From assembly GCA_963718295.1 (NCBI GenBank), contig CAVQYV010000003.1, positions 1-64,000 on the forward strand: a stretch of 64,000 nucleotides of DNA, read 5' to 3'. Shown here piece by piece: positions 1-9,153 of this stretch. Under the pieces are notes generated by a model. It saw only the letters and a program-made list of their open reading frames with translations, was not told the DNA's origin and did not search any database. Position numbers and translations under genes: made by a program. This stretch comes from CAVQYV01 sp963718295 [NCBI: uncultured Methylomirabilota bacterium]. GTDB lineage: Bacteria; Methylomirabilota; Methylomirabilia; CAVQYV01. Within the stretch, counting starts at the first letter, position 1, and the number at the start of each line of letters is the position of its first letter.

Positions 1-45
1 AAAAGAGTCATCTGCCGCCGGTCTCCTTCACCGGAGGAGACTGCC

Positions 46-1274
46 TCAGCTCCTTTCTTCCGACTCGTCGAAGATCTCGATCTTCCCATAAACCCCGTCA
101 TGGCCAGGAACAATCCGGAGCCTGCCCTCCCTTACCCGCAGGATCCCTTCCAGGATCTTGGGGCTGCAAAAGCCAAAGATAGGGGGATAGATCCAGGAGG
201 ATATTGAATTCCGATCCACCCCGAGAGATCATCCTCTGATACTCCCGCTCCACCGCTGCCGTCTCGACCCCTTGATCGAGCGTCCGGGCGATGATCTCCT
301 CCAAAGGAACCATATGGACGGATGGGATGGCCCCCGGCGGCATGGTCCCTGAAGGGCGGTCCGCCAGGGACTCCACCGATGCAACACTCCCACGGTCAGC
401 TTTTTCTTCCATACGGGACAAAGGTAATGATGGCTCAGCGTCTGTGCGGGAGAAAAAATCGCTCCGCAGGCACGATGCCCGTCGTAATGATACTTCCCCT
501 CCTCCGGATAGAACTCGATGGTGAAGAGGAACTTGCCCCGATCCTCCTCCGGATCGCGTCCACGATCTCCCGGTAATTGGGCTCCCCGGAGAATACATTG
601 GCCTCCCGTCCAATTCGGTTCGGAGAATGGGCATCGGAGTTCGAGATCAGGGTGATCGAATCGAGGGCGGAAAGGCGCCAGTTCATCTCCGGATCCGAGG
701 AAAGGCCCGTTTCGATCGCGCAGATGGACTTCGATTCCTCCCCGAAGCACTCCTCCAGGGAATCAAAGCCGGAATTGGCCCCGAAGATGGAAAACCAGGG
801 GGTCCAGGCATGGGCGGGAATGATGAGGCAGTCCTCTGATATGTCCAGAATCACCTTTGCCAGGTCCCTCACCGGGAAGCCGAAGATGGGGCGCCCATCG
901 GAGGAGAGCCTCCCCATTTTCCCCAATCGGGCATTGATCCTTTCCACCGTCTCAAAATCGGGGGCCATGATCAGGGTGTGAATCTTGCGGATCCGGCCTC
1001 CCTCGGAATAGATATTGCTCACCTCCGCAGTGAAAACAAAATAGGTGCGGGAGGCGCCCTCGACCAGGCTCAGCAGACCATTCGCTTGCGGCTCCAACTT
1101 GGCTTTCAACTCTGCGAAATGAGTAGGATGCGTGAAATCCCCCGTTCCCAGCACCTTGATCCCTTTGATCTCGCACCATTTGGCCAGGGTTTCAGGCTGC
1201 ATATCCAGGCTGGTGGCCCGACTGTATTTCGAATGCACATGAAAATCGGCGATGAAACGGTAAGGGTCGGTCAT
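46..1274 (-). CDS. Endonuclease Q (PHP-domain DNA repair endonuclease), frame broken by indels
   Basis: The product matches the EndoQ family, which cuts 5' of deaminated or abasic bases in DNA. The N-terminal PHP metal-binding motif DFHVHSKYSRATS is near residue 10, GTGDFTHP near 43 and SNSDAHSP near 215. The C-terminal part has the family zinc region (YHYDGHRACG, then HHYLCPV) and ends in DESEERS with a stop at 46-48. To read the whole protein the frame must change near 545, 375 and 190. Each segment matches the family and no domain is missing, so indel errors are likelier than decay. The start codon overlaps the stop of the upstream STAS-like gene (ATGA), so the two are translationally coupled. 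Family assignment is from recognition of conserved blocks; activity is inferred. Confidence 0.85.
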
Positions 1275-1857
1275 AGCAGCAAGGACTCATAGACGAATTG
1301 CCGGCCCCCCTCGCTCAACAACTCTTCCCTGCGCCTCACCAATTCGATTTTGTCAAGGTTCGCCAGTCGAGTGCTGCTGGTATTGATCTCCAGATCCTCG
1401 GCTTCGGCGAGATCGCGGCCGTAATCCTTCCTTCTCGCATGACCTCATTCAGGGTTTCCTTGAGGTAGTTATTCAGGACTCCCAGGATCTCCCAGCTCTT
1501 ATCATCATGCAGGAAAAGGGCTGCGAGATGCTTCCGTTCCAGGGCCACCTCGATATTCTCTCTCTGGGTCGAGTTCAGCCCTCTCACGATCAGATATCGG
1601 ATTCCATACTCACCGGCGTTGAGACGGGAAATGAGTTTGGCCACAATTTCATCGGCGCAGGAGTAATCCAGGATCCCCACTGCCTTGAAATCCAGTATGG
1701 CAACCACCTCTTCCGGCTCTGCCTGCAATCTCTCCTCCAGGGCCTCGCGCATTCGCTTCCCCGTGTCTCGGGTGACCAGACTGCGAGACCCGTTGCTCAG
1801 AAACTCTTTCATGATCTCTCGCACCGAGAAAACCCGCTTCCTCAATTCCGCCCCCAA
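1271..1857 (-). CDS. STAS-like (DUF4325-type) regulatory protein, one frameshift
   Basis: This roughly 195-residue protein has the look of an STAS-like (DUF4325) domain: a beta strand EEVVAILDFKAVGILDYSC followed by the helix of an anti-sigma-antagonist fold. As read, the frame ends early at 1336. Shifting frame near 1430 gives a natural C-terminus ending KIELVRRREELLSEG and a stop at 1271-1273 that overlaps the EndoQ start codon. That exact ATGA overlap supports the shift being an artefact. STAS proteins usually act as switch partners for GHKL kinases, and the next gene upstream on the same strand is such an ATPase. Partner switching is therefore a reasonable inference, but the target is unknown. 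Confidence 0.7.
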
Positions 1858-2015
1858 ATCACCGCTATACCGCGCTCTCGCTCTCGAGTCGCATCAGAGA
1901 TCCGCGGCAAAAAGATCGAATCATTCCATCCCGATAAGTCTACAAGCAGTAGAAACTCAACATTGACTGATCGCCCGCAACCGGCGTGGATAATAGACAA
2001 AAAGCAAGGTCCATC

Positions 2016-2040
2016 GTCTTCAATGCTTTCAATTGAAGAC
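2016..2040 (-). promoter_or_regulatory. Perfect 9-bp inverted repeat at the transcription start (operator-like)
   Basis: Arms GTCTTCAAT (2016-2024) and ATTGAAGAC (2032-2040) are perfect inverted repeats with a 7-base spacer. They abut the -10 box of the promoter at 2041-2069 and would cover the start point. A repressor bound here would block initiation. The binding protein is not identified. Confidence 0.55.
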
Positions 2041-2069
2041 AATTTAATATCACCAATCCTGATTGTCAA
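2041..2069 (-). promoter_or_regulatory. Sigma-70-type promoter for the STAS-like/EndoQ pair
   Basis: On the minus strand a consensus -35 box TTGACA (2064-2069) is followed after exactly 17 bases by TAAATT (2041-2046), a 4 of 6 match to the -10 consensus. Transcription would start near 2034 and leave a leader of about 175 bases before the start at 1857. The region 1858-2152 holds no convincing gene. Confidence 0.6.
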
Positions 2070-2152
2070 GTATTTTTCTTCAAATTGTTGCGATTTTTTG
2101 CAGGGACTTCCAAGAGTCTTGGGGGGGAGGGCTATGAGACCCTTCGAGGCTT

Positions 2153-3109
2153 TTAGGAATGGATCTCCGGCAGGATGATGGAGATGAGGGTTCCTCGAAA
2201 AGGCGGAAGTTGGGTTTGATGCGTAGCAGAGGAGTCCCACGAGGGAGGTAATACCAGGCGCACGGTCCCCGAGCGGATGCTGATCTTTCCATTCCATTTC
2301 TGCACCAGCTTCCTCACCTCGCTCAGGCCGTGGCCCCTTCCCGGATCGGAGAATCGAGAGGCCCCTTCGAACAGGGCAAGGGAGATCGCTTGGAAATCAT
2401 CCCAATTCGAACCAAAGGAGGAGCCATACTTTTCCGTCAGGGATCCTCGGATGCCGATTCCCAGATCCATGACCGCAATCTTGACGACATTCTTCCCCAA
2501 TCGCCTTCCATAATAGTACTTCTGGATGGACACAAAACCCATGTCCTGGCTATGTTCCGGAATGTTCTGGCAAACCTCAGAGAGGGCCACCACAAAGTGG
2601 TCTATGGCCCGGTTGTCGTAATTCAGGTTCACTCTCAGTATCGACTCCGCCCTTCTTTCCACTTCTTCCACGATGGCGTGGATATCCTCGTTGCCCTTGA
2701 TGGTAGTGATCTCCAGGAGCACGTCCGACCGACGATGTCTCGAGAATCTCTCCTGGGGCCAAGGCGTGGGAGGTGCTACCTGGTAGATCTCCGATGCAGC
2801 CTTGAAAAAATCCATGCGCTGCATGTATCCCAGGACCTCCCTTCTCCAGGGCAGCGAGATTTGGGGGAAGAGCCGATTGCGTCTTAAGTGTCTTCCGATC
2901 TCTAAAAGGCCAATCATGCCGTAGGGGTCTACAAATCTCACCCGATTGACATCCACTTCCCAGAAGGAGAATGGAGAATCCGCCGGCTCGGGGAAACCTC
3001 CCGCAGCAGAGCTGGGGGGACTGGACTCGCCGGAAGTTTCCAACTGCCGGATCAGAGATTCCAGGCTTGCTTCATCCAGGAAGGGAGGGGAGACGATTTT
3101 ATGGCTCAT
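2153..3109 (-). CDS. GHKL ATPase with N-terminal STAS-like region
   Basis: This 318-residue protein ends in a histidine-kinase-like ATPase domain of the GHKL superfamily. The N box (ALSEVCQNIPEH) is at 175-186, the G1 box (VMDLGIGIRG) at 213-222 and the G2 box (DPGRGHGLSE) at 255-264. No phosphoacceptor histidine region or membrane segment is visible, which points to an anti-sigma-factor-like serine kinase or a Hsp90-type switch ATPase. Residues about 50-110 (VDVNRVRFVDPYG onward) look like a STAS-like fold. The gene lies just upstream of the separately promoted STAS-like gene on the same strand, so the two proteins could form a partner-switch module. The ATPase call is firm; the pathway is inferred. 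Confidence 0.75.
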   Translation of the reverse strand: MSHKIVSPPFLDEASLESLIRQLETSGESSPPSSAAGGFPEPADSPFSFWEVDVNRVRFVDPYGMIGLLEIGRHLRRNRLFPQISLPWRREVLGYMQRMDFFKAASEIYQVAPPTPWPQERFSRHRRSDVLLEITTIKGNEDIHAIVEEVERRAESILRVNLNYDNRAIDHFVVALSEVCQNIPEHSQDMGFVSIQKYYYGRRLGKNVVKIAVMDLGIGIRGSLTEKYGSSFGSNWDDFQAISLALFEGASRFSDPGRGHGLSEVRKLVQKWNGKISIRSGTVRLVLPPSWDSSATHQTQLPPFRGTLISIILPEIHS

Positions 3110-3158
3110 CGAGATAAAGGTCAGATATGAAGGTTGAAGATCAGATGGAGAACGTCCC

Positions 3159-4007
3159 TCAACCTCGACCGATTCTGCGGATGTTCACCAGGGAGTAAAT
3201 GACACCACCCCAACCCACCAGGGCAGCCACAGACTTGACCAGGTGGCCAAGGAACGGAACCCATCCGATTACCGTCAGGAAGATGAGACCCCAAAGGGTC
3301 TCCCAAAACATGGGTTGATTCGGCTTCCTGAGGGCCACCGTGATCTTTTTCCCCAGAAGCTGCCCCGCGGCAATGTAGCCGATGAGGACCCCACAGATCA
3401 CGAAGACGATCTCCAGGGGAATCAGCACAATCCCCACAATCGATATCGCCAATAGCAAGGCAATGGGGGCAACCAGCAATATGCCCAGGAGCCCCCAGCC
3501 GATGGCCTTCAGCGTGTGCGTCTCTATGGTTGCTGAAATGGCTCCCACTGGCTTTGGGAAGATCGATACGATGACCAACGAGAGGGCAAGAAGCCCAATG
3601 GAAGCGATAATGGAAATAAAACGGATGGGCCAGAAGTACTCCCGCCAGTTACCCTGGGAAAGAGAGGTGATCAAAGAGGAAAGGCCTGGCAATGTGACCT
3701 CCACCAGGTTCCCCCGGACCTGGGCGCCCTCCTCCTTTTCGATGATTCCGCCTATGGAGATGACATCTCCTCCCACCTGGGCCTCCGGGCCCAAGGAGAT
3801 CGAGCCCCCCACTGCCACGACATGCCGCTCCACGGACCCCTCCACTTGAACATCTCCGCCAATGGCCACCGCATCCCGGGGCTCCATTCCCGGTCCAACC
3901 ACCAGATCTCCGCCCAATTTGACCAGGTTCCTGGATTCGGCCCCTGCGAGGGTGCAAATGCCCAGCAACAGCCCCGCCAGCAACATGCAAACCAGCGCCC
4001 TTTTCAT
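3159..4007 (-). CDS. Bactofilin-like repeat protein with C-terminal membrane domain
   Basis: The chosen start (4007) gives MKRALVCMLLAGLLLG, a clean signal sequence, and has GGAG nine bases upstream; longer upstream starts lack both. Residues about 28-105 are glycine-rich beta repeats (GGDLVVG, GGDVQVEG, GGSISLG, GGDVISIGG) like polymer-forming bactofilin-type proteins. Residues about 125-150, 168-217 and 234-275 are hydrophobic membrane segments. Proteins of this design are common and mostly uncharacterised; they are thought to sit in the envelope. It lies 49 bases upstream of the GHKL ATPase gene on the same strand. Total length from this start is 282 residues. Confidence 0.65.
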   Translation of the reverse strand: MKRALVCMLLAGLLLGICTLAGAESRNLVKLGGDLVVGPGMEPRDAVAIGGDVQVEGSVERHVVAVGGSISLGPEAQVGGDVISIGGIIEKEEGAQVRGNLVEVTLPGLSSLITSLSQGNWREYFWPIRFISIIASIGLLALSLVIVSIFPKPVGAISATIETHTLKAIGWGLLGILLVAPIALLLAISIVGIVLIPLEIVFVICGVLIGYIAAGQLLGKKITVALRKPNQPMFWETLWGLIFLTVIGWVPFLGHLVKSVAALVGWGGVIYSLVNIRRIGRG

Positions 4008-4089
4008 GTTCCCATTCTCCTTGCCATTGAGTGCCTCCATGGCATCCGGCCGCACCCGACCAGACCCGACCCAAGACGAAAGATAAAAC

Positions 4090-4849
4090 CTAATTTCCGG
4101 GCCCTCCTCCGTTGACATAGATGACCTGCCCCGTGATGTAGCTTCCCCCCTCCGAAACGAGAAAGCGAACCACCGAGGCGATCTCCTCGGGCCGGCCCAT
4201 GCGCCCCAGAGGAACGGATCGGATGAAGGCCTCGGCCCGTTCCGATCCCATGGCACGAAGAGAAGCCTCTAACATGTCGGTCCTAATGGGCCCAGGGGCG
4301 ATGGCATTCACGCGGATCCCATTCGGCCCCTCCTCTTTGGCCAAGATCCGGGTAAGGGCATCGAGGCCACACTTGGTCACCGTATACGGACCCAGCATCA
4401 TGGGGAATCGCTGAGTCACGTTGGAAGAGATGTTGATGATTTGGCCGGACCTTCGCTGTTTCATGTGGGGCAGAGCTGCCTGGATCAGGTAGAATGGGCC
4501 GCTCAGATTTACCCGCAATATCCGCTCCCAATCCTCGGGCCGGAACTCGGCGAGTCGTACCCCTGGTAAATCAATACCCGCATTGTTGATCAGGACATCA
4601 ATCTGCCCAAAGGCCTCAATGGTCCGTTGGACGAGCGTGGGTGCCTCCTGAGGGACGCCCAGGTCAGCCTGAAAAGCGCGCGCTTCCCCGCCCTATTGCC
4701 GTGATCTTCTCCACCACCTCACCGGCTTCCCGTTCCCGAGCCCTGTAGTTCAAGGCAATCCGGAATCCATCTTCCGCCAAGGCCAAAGCGATGGCTCGCC
4801 CGATCCCCCGCGACCCACCCGTTACCAAAGCGACCTTTTCCCCAGCCAT
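4090..4849 (-). CDS. Short-chain dehydrogenase/reductase (FabG-like), one frameshift
   Basis: A classical SDR of about 250 residues. The N-terminal part carries the NAD(P) motif TGGSRGIG at about residue 10. After a frame change near 4680 (in a GC-repeat and T-run) it continues with LINNAG, the serine region NISSNV, the catalytic pair PYTVTK (Tyr-x3-Lys), the PG motif AIAPGPIRTD and the C-terminal ITGQVIYVNGGG. All catalytic residues are present. The start at 4849 (or 4852) follows GAGAGG. It resembles 3-oxoacyl-ACP reductase and sugar/alcohol dehydrogenases of the FabG group; the substrate cannot be told from sequence. Confidence 0.85.
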
Positions 4850-5029
4850 CATACCTCTCGCCCTTTCCCTTTTACTTTTATGCCACATCATAGCCCATCT
4901 TCAGGATAATTTGAATCTTTACAATCATAAATTCTCTTGCTCATTGACGATATAGAAGATCCATGATAAAGGTCTCTTCAGTTTGCATCACCCCCTTGCA
5001 GGCTTGGAACGCAAATCGAGGAGGCAGCT

Positions 5030-5992
5030 ATGTCTATCTTGGTCACAGGCGGATGCGGGCTCGTCGGCTCTACCCTGACAAGGATGTTAGCGGAGAGAGA
5101 GGAGCCCATTTGGGTATTCGACAAATGGATCGCCCCCCATAGACTCTCAGGGATAGAGCAACGAGTCAAGACCATTCAGGGGGATCTCGGCAATTTCTCC
5201 CATGTCCTTCAAGTGGTCAAGGATTGCGCCCCCCAGGTCATCTTCCATCTGGGCGGGATGCTTTCCCTGCCCTCCAATGCGGATCCCCAGAGTGCCTTTT
5301 CCACCAATGTCGCCGGCATCTTCCACGTCCTGGAGGCCGCCCGCCTCTTTGAGGTTCCCAGGGTGATCTTCACCAGCACCACCGCCACCTACGGGTTGGA
5401 CATCAAAGGCTCGGTGATCGACGATTTCACCCTGCAACGCCCTACTACCATGTATGGCTCGACCAAGGTCTTCGGAGAGCTCCTGGGGAGATTCTACCGC
5501 ACCAAATATGGGATCGACTTTCGCGCCGTTCGCTTCCCTTCCGTGATCGGTCCAGGCGCCAAGGTAGCACATGTCTCGATCTACAACGCCTGGGCCGTGG
5601 AAAAGGCATTCTACGGAGAGCCTTTCGACATCTTCGTAAAACCGGAAATCCGGTGCCCGGTGCTCTATTTCAAGGACGCGGCACGAGTCCTGCTCTTGCT
5701 GGAGGCGGCCCCCAAGGAGTCGATCCAGACAGTCTGCTACCTGATTGCCGGGATCAAACCGATGCCCTCTGCGGCGGAGCTGGTGGCTGAGGTCAAGAGG
5801 CACTATCCCCAAGCCCCGTTGAACTTCAAGCCTGATCCGGTCGCCATGGACTATCACAACAAAGTCCAGGGCCTCACTTTTGATGATAGCAGGGCGGAGG
5901 AGGAATGGGGCTGGAAGCCCGACTATTCCCTGGAGAGGATGATCGCTGACTTCTACTCGGAGCTGAAGGCTCATGCTGAATGGTACCGGTAG
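5030..5992 (+). CDS. NAD-dependent epimerase/dehydratase (extended SDR, threonine-dehydrogenase-like)
   Basis: A 320-residue extended SDR. The Rossmann motif GGCGLVG is at 7-13, the active-site region FTSTTATYG near 114-122, and the catalytic pair Tyr142/Lys146 lies in MYGSTKVFGE. The block DFRAVRFPSVIGPG followed by PEIRCPVLYFKDAAR resembles the SDR-type L-threonine 3-dehydrogenase/UDP-sugar epimerase group. GAGGAGG six bases before the ATG supports the start. It heads a plus-strand run with an amidase and a SAF-domain oxidoreductase, which suggests catabolism of a modified sugar or amino compound. The substrate is not determinable. Confidence 0.8.
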   Translation: MSILVTGGCGLVGSTLTRMLAEREEPIWVFDKWIAPHRLSGIEQRVKTIQGDLGNFSHVLQVVKDCAPQVIFHLGGMLSLPSNADPQSAFSTNVAGIFHVLEAARLFEVPRVIFTSTTATYGLDIKGSVIDDFTLQRPTTMYGSTKVFGELLGRFYRTKYGIDFRAVRFPSVIGPGAKVAHVSIYNAWAVEKAFYGEPFDIFVKPEIRCPVLYFKDAARVLLLLEAAPKESIQTVCYLIAGIKPMPSAAELVAEVKRHYPQAPLNFKPDPVAMDYHNKVQGLTFDDSRAEEEWGWKPDYSLERMIADFYSELKAHAEWYR

Positions 5993-6030
5993 AGGGGCAG
6001 CCCGAAGAGATGGGCGGAGGTGATTTGAAG

Positions 6031-7333
6031 ATGGCAATCCTGGATGTGGCTTGCAGGTTACGGTCAGGGGAGCTGAATTTGATCTCATACCTGGCGGATC
6101 TCTGCGACCGGATTGAATCGCGGGAGGCCGAGATACAAGCCCTCGTTCCCGGAACTTTCGACCGCAGCCGGATATTGGGTGAAGCCTCAAGATTGTTGAT
6201 ACAGTACCCTGATCCTGCCTCTCGCCCGCCTCTTTTTGGTGTTCCGGTAGGCATCAAGGACATCTTTCGGGTGGACGGATTTCCCACCCGCTGCGGCGCA
6301 AAGCTTCCTCCCCATCTCTTTGCCGGCCCCGAGGCGACCTCGGTCTCCCGGCTCAAGGCCGCAGGTGCGATTGTTACGGCGAAGACCGTAACCACGGAGT
6401 TTGCCTGGATGGAGCCCGGCCCCACGCGCAATCCTTATCACCTGGAACATACCCCGGGCGGGTCCAGCAGTGGCTCGGCGGCGGGCGTGGCCGCTGGATT
6501 TTTTCCCTTCGCCCTCGGCACCCAGACCGCCGGCTCGACCATCCGCCCTGCGGCCTACTGCGGAATCGTGGGACTCAAGCCCAGCTTCGACCGGATCTCG
6601 ACGGCCGGGGTCATCCCCTTTTCCCCCTCTGCTGACCATGTGGGAATCTTCTGCCCGGACCCTTCAGGGTTGTCCCTCCTGATGTCGGTCCTCGCCGAAG
6701 GCTGGATGCCAACTCCCAGCAAGAGCCACGAGAGGACACAAATCGATGGTCCTCGGGGTGCCGGATGGGCCCTACCTGGCCCAGGCGACTGGCAATGCCA
6801 TTCAACACTTCCAGAGACAATTGGGCAAGCTGCAGGATGCGGGGCATCTGATCAGGCATGTCAGCGCCTTTCCCCAGGTAGAGGCAGTGAACGAGCGGCA
6901 CATGGAGATGATCACCGGTGAGATGGCCAGGGTCCATTCTCAATGGTTCAAGGACTTCAGCTCCCTTTACCGTCCCAGGACGATCCAAACCATCGAGAAG
7001 GGCGGGAAGACGCCGGAACGAGAGTTGGAGATGCTTCGTGCTGGGAGGCATTTACTCCGAAAAGAGATCGAAGAACAGATGGAATCAGAGCAGCTGGACC
7101 TTTGGATCGCTCCCTCCACCACCGACCATGCCCCCAGGGGACTTGAAAGCACCGGAAGCCCGGTCATGAATATCCCCTGGACCTATGCCGGCCTGCCCAC
7201 CGTTTCCCTTCCTGCAGGCCTAAACGAAGCCAATTTGCCACTGGGAATCCAGATCGTCGGCCGCTTTTGGAAAGATGAGGACTTGGTAGCAAGTGCGGAG
7301 GCTCTCTTCTTGGCGCTTCGAAGCTCCCCTTGA
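6031..7333 (+). CDS. Amidase-signature-family hydrolase, one frameshift
   Basis: An amidase signature enzyme of about 433 residues that hydrolyses amide bonds through a Ser-cisSer-Lys triad. The lysine is Lys76 in VGIKDIF, the cis-serine lies in GGSSSGSA (about 143-150) and the nucleophile Ser169 is in TQTAGSTIRP. Near 6742 the frame changes (A-run in acacaaatcg) and the protein continues to SPVMNIPWTYAGLP and the C-terminal LGIQIVGRF typical of the family. The start at 6031 is chosen because GGAGGTGA, a perfect anti-Shine-Dalgarno complement, lies at 6016-6023; an upstream ATG at 5980 would overlap the preceding gene. Confidence 0.85.
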
Positions 7334-7399
7334 CCGGACCGTGCGGATCGCACCGCCCATAATCTCCAATAGATTCCAAGGACAAAGGAGGGAGGATCG

Positions 7400-8749
7400 A
7401 TGATTTCTCAGAAGTTGTTGAAGAGGCATGCCGAGGGCAACCCGATTCGGGTAGGTTGGGTGGGCGCAGGGCGCATGAATACGGGCGCAATCTGCCAGAC
7501 CGCCCTGATGAAAGGCATGTTCAATGCGGTGATCTGTGACCTCCGGCCCGAGACGGCCATCCGCGCTTATGCCATCAACGGCTGGAAAAGGGAGGATATC
7601 CTGGTCACGGATCAAGCCGGAGGAGCCAACGATGCGATCCGGCGCGGCAAGCCGGTCGTTACCTCCAACAGCCTCTTGATGCCGGAACTGGAAATCGATT
7701 GCGTGGTAGAGGGGACTGGGGTGCCGGAAGTGGGAGCCCAGGTCGCCCTCCGCTGCATTCAAGGAGGCAAGAACATCATCATGCTGAATGTGGAGGCCGA
7801 CGTGGTGGTGGGGCCCATCCTCCACCGGATGGCGGAGCGCGCAGGCGTCATCTACTCGGTTTCCACCGGAGATGAACCCGGCCTCATCACCGAGCTGGTA
7901 GATCGCTGGGGCGGTCTCGGCTTTGAGATCGTAGCCGTGGGCAAGACCCCGGCCAGCCTGGGGAAGATGGACAAGCACGCCACCCCGGATACCGTGGCTG
8001 AGGATGCCAAGGCCCTCAACATCAACCCCCATTTCCTGGTCACCTTCCGCGACACCACCAAGACCGCCATCGAGATGTCCTGCATCTCCAACGCCACCGG
8101 GCTGATAACGGATGTCAGGGGGATGCACGGACCCGTAGCTGGCATCTACGATATGGCCAAGATCTTCTGTCTGAAGGGGGAGGGAGGCATCCTGAATCGG
8201 CGGGGCGTGGTGGACTATGCCCGTCCGTTGCTGCTGCCGGATGGGTCCATCGATTTTGTGCATAGCGTCACCCCGGGGGTATTCGTGGTGATCCGCGCCA
8301 CCCATCCCCAGATCCAGGAAGACCTGACCTATTGGAATGTCGTCCGTTCTGGCGATTACTTCACCTTCTATACCCCGTATCACCTGGTCACCCACGAGAT
8401 TCCCCTTTCCATCGTCTGGGCGGTGGAAGATCACCAGGCCGCCGTGGTTCCCCGCTTCGGGCTCTTGACCGAGGTCATCGGTGCAGCCAAGTCCGATCTC
8501 AAGGCGGGAGTTGTACTGGACGGAGGGGGCGGCTATAAGGTCTATGCCCAGAACGATTTAGCTTCCGTAGCCAAGAAAGAAAGATGCGTTCCCTTTGGCC
8601 TCCTGGAGGGCGCCAAGCTGATCAAGGATGTAAAGGTGGACCAGGTAATCACCGCCGACATGGTAGAGTTGAAGACGGACACCCTGATCTATCATCTGCG
8701 GGCACTCCAGGATGAATTGATCCCACCCACCGAAATCAAGGGCACATGA
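7400..8749 (+). CDS. NAD(P)-dependent oxidoreductase with C-terminal SAF domain
   Basis: A 449-residue protein. The N-terminal Rossmann domain has VGWVGAGRM at 18-26, and a homoserine-dehydrogenase-like region follows (LRCIQGGKNIIMLNVEADV). The C-terminal part (ERCVPFGLLEGAKLIKDVKV then QVITADMVEL) resembles a SAF domain as in FlgA and sialic-acid synthases. This fusion is a known, poorly characterised family often annotated as homoserine-dehydrogenase-like or SAF-domain protein and placed in sugar-acid catabolic clusters. AAGGAGGGAGG lies just before the ATG. Its position behind an epimerase and an amidase supports a shared catabolic role. Specific function unknown. Confidence 0.75.
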   Translation: MISQKLLKRHAEGNPIRVGWVGAGRMNTGAICQTALMKGMFNAVICDLRPETAIRAYAINGWKREDILVTDQAGGANDAIRRGKPVVTSNSLLMPELEIDCVVEGTGVPEVGAQVALRCIQGGKNIIMLNVEADVVVGPILHRMAERAGVIYSVSTGDEPGLITELVDRWGGLGFEIVAVGKTPASLGKMDKHATPDTVAEDAKALNINPHFLVTFRDTTKTAIEMSCISNATGLITDVRGMHGPVAGIYDMAKIFCLKGEGGILNRRGVVDYARPLLLPDGSIDFVHSVTPGVFVVIRATHPQIQEDLTYWNVVRSGDYFTFYTPYHLVTHEIPLSIVWAVEDHQAAVVPRFGLLTEVIGAAKSDLKAGVVLDGGGGYKVYAQNDLASVAKKERCVPFGLLEGAKLIKDVKVDQVITADMVELKTDTLIYHLRALQDELIPPTEIKGT

Positions 8750-8939
8750 ATTGTGAGCCCGTTGGGCGAACCTTTCCCGGAGACGGACAAGGTGCCTCCG
8801 GAAGGAACCGGCGCCGAACTTCGCATGAACAGAGCCGCCAGGGAGGCCTATCTCGGCGGCCATGGCAGCTAAAGTCCCCCTGGAAAGGGTGCGGACCTGT
8901 GGCGAATGACCCATCAATCCCAGACCGAAGGAGGTTCGA

Positions 8940-9131
8940 GTGGGAAAAGCCCCTGGATTCTACAAAAGCGACAAACGGAAGAAGGAAGTAACCCGCCAGA
9001 AGAAGCAGGAGGAAAAGAGACTGCGCCGCATGGGCAAGAGCGGGGCCACCGGACCGGAGGCCCCAGGCACCGGGCCGGAACCGCCGGCGCCCGGCGGGGA
9101 AACGGAAGGCAAGGACAGCTCCACCGACTGA
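8940..9131 (+). CDS. Small lysine/arginine-rich conserved protein upstream of Tex
   Basis: A 63-residue protein starting at GTG (8940) with AAGGAGG five bases upstream. The first half, with KSDKRKKEVTRQKKQEE, is a highly basic helix; the second half is rich in glycine, proline and alanine. No known domain is recognised. The composition suits binding of RNA or ribosomes, and the gene ends 22 bases before tex, which encodes an RNA-binding transcription factor. A link to Tex is inferred from this pairing only. The 190 bases between 8749 and 8940 show nothing else. Confidence 0.55.
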   Translation: MGKAPGFYKSDKRKKEVTRQKKQEEKRLRRMGKSGATGPEAPGTGPEPPAPGGETEGKDSSTD

Positions 9132-9153
9132 CCGCGCCCTCCGCTGAACGATT

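Noticed and set aside
1842-2297. 151-residue minus-strand ORF
   Set aside because: Covers the promoter and inverted repeat between two real genes; no family and no start signal.
7220-8434. 404-residue minus-strand ORF
   Set aside because: Antisense shadow of the SAF-domain oxidoreductase; composition is typical of antisense GC-rich frames and no family is recognised.
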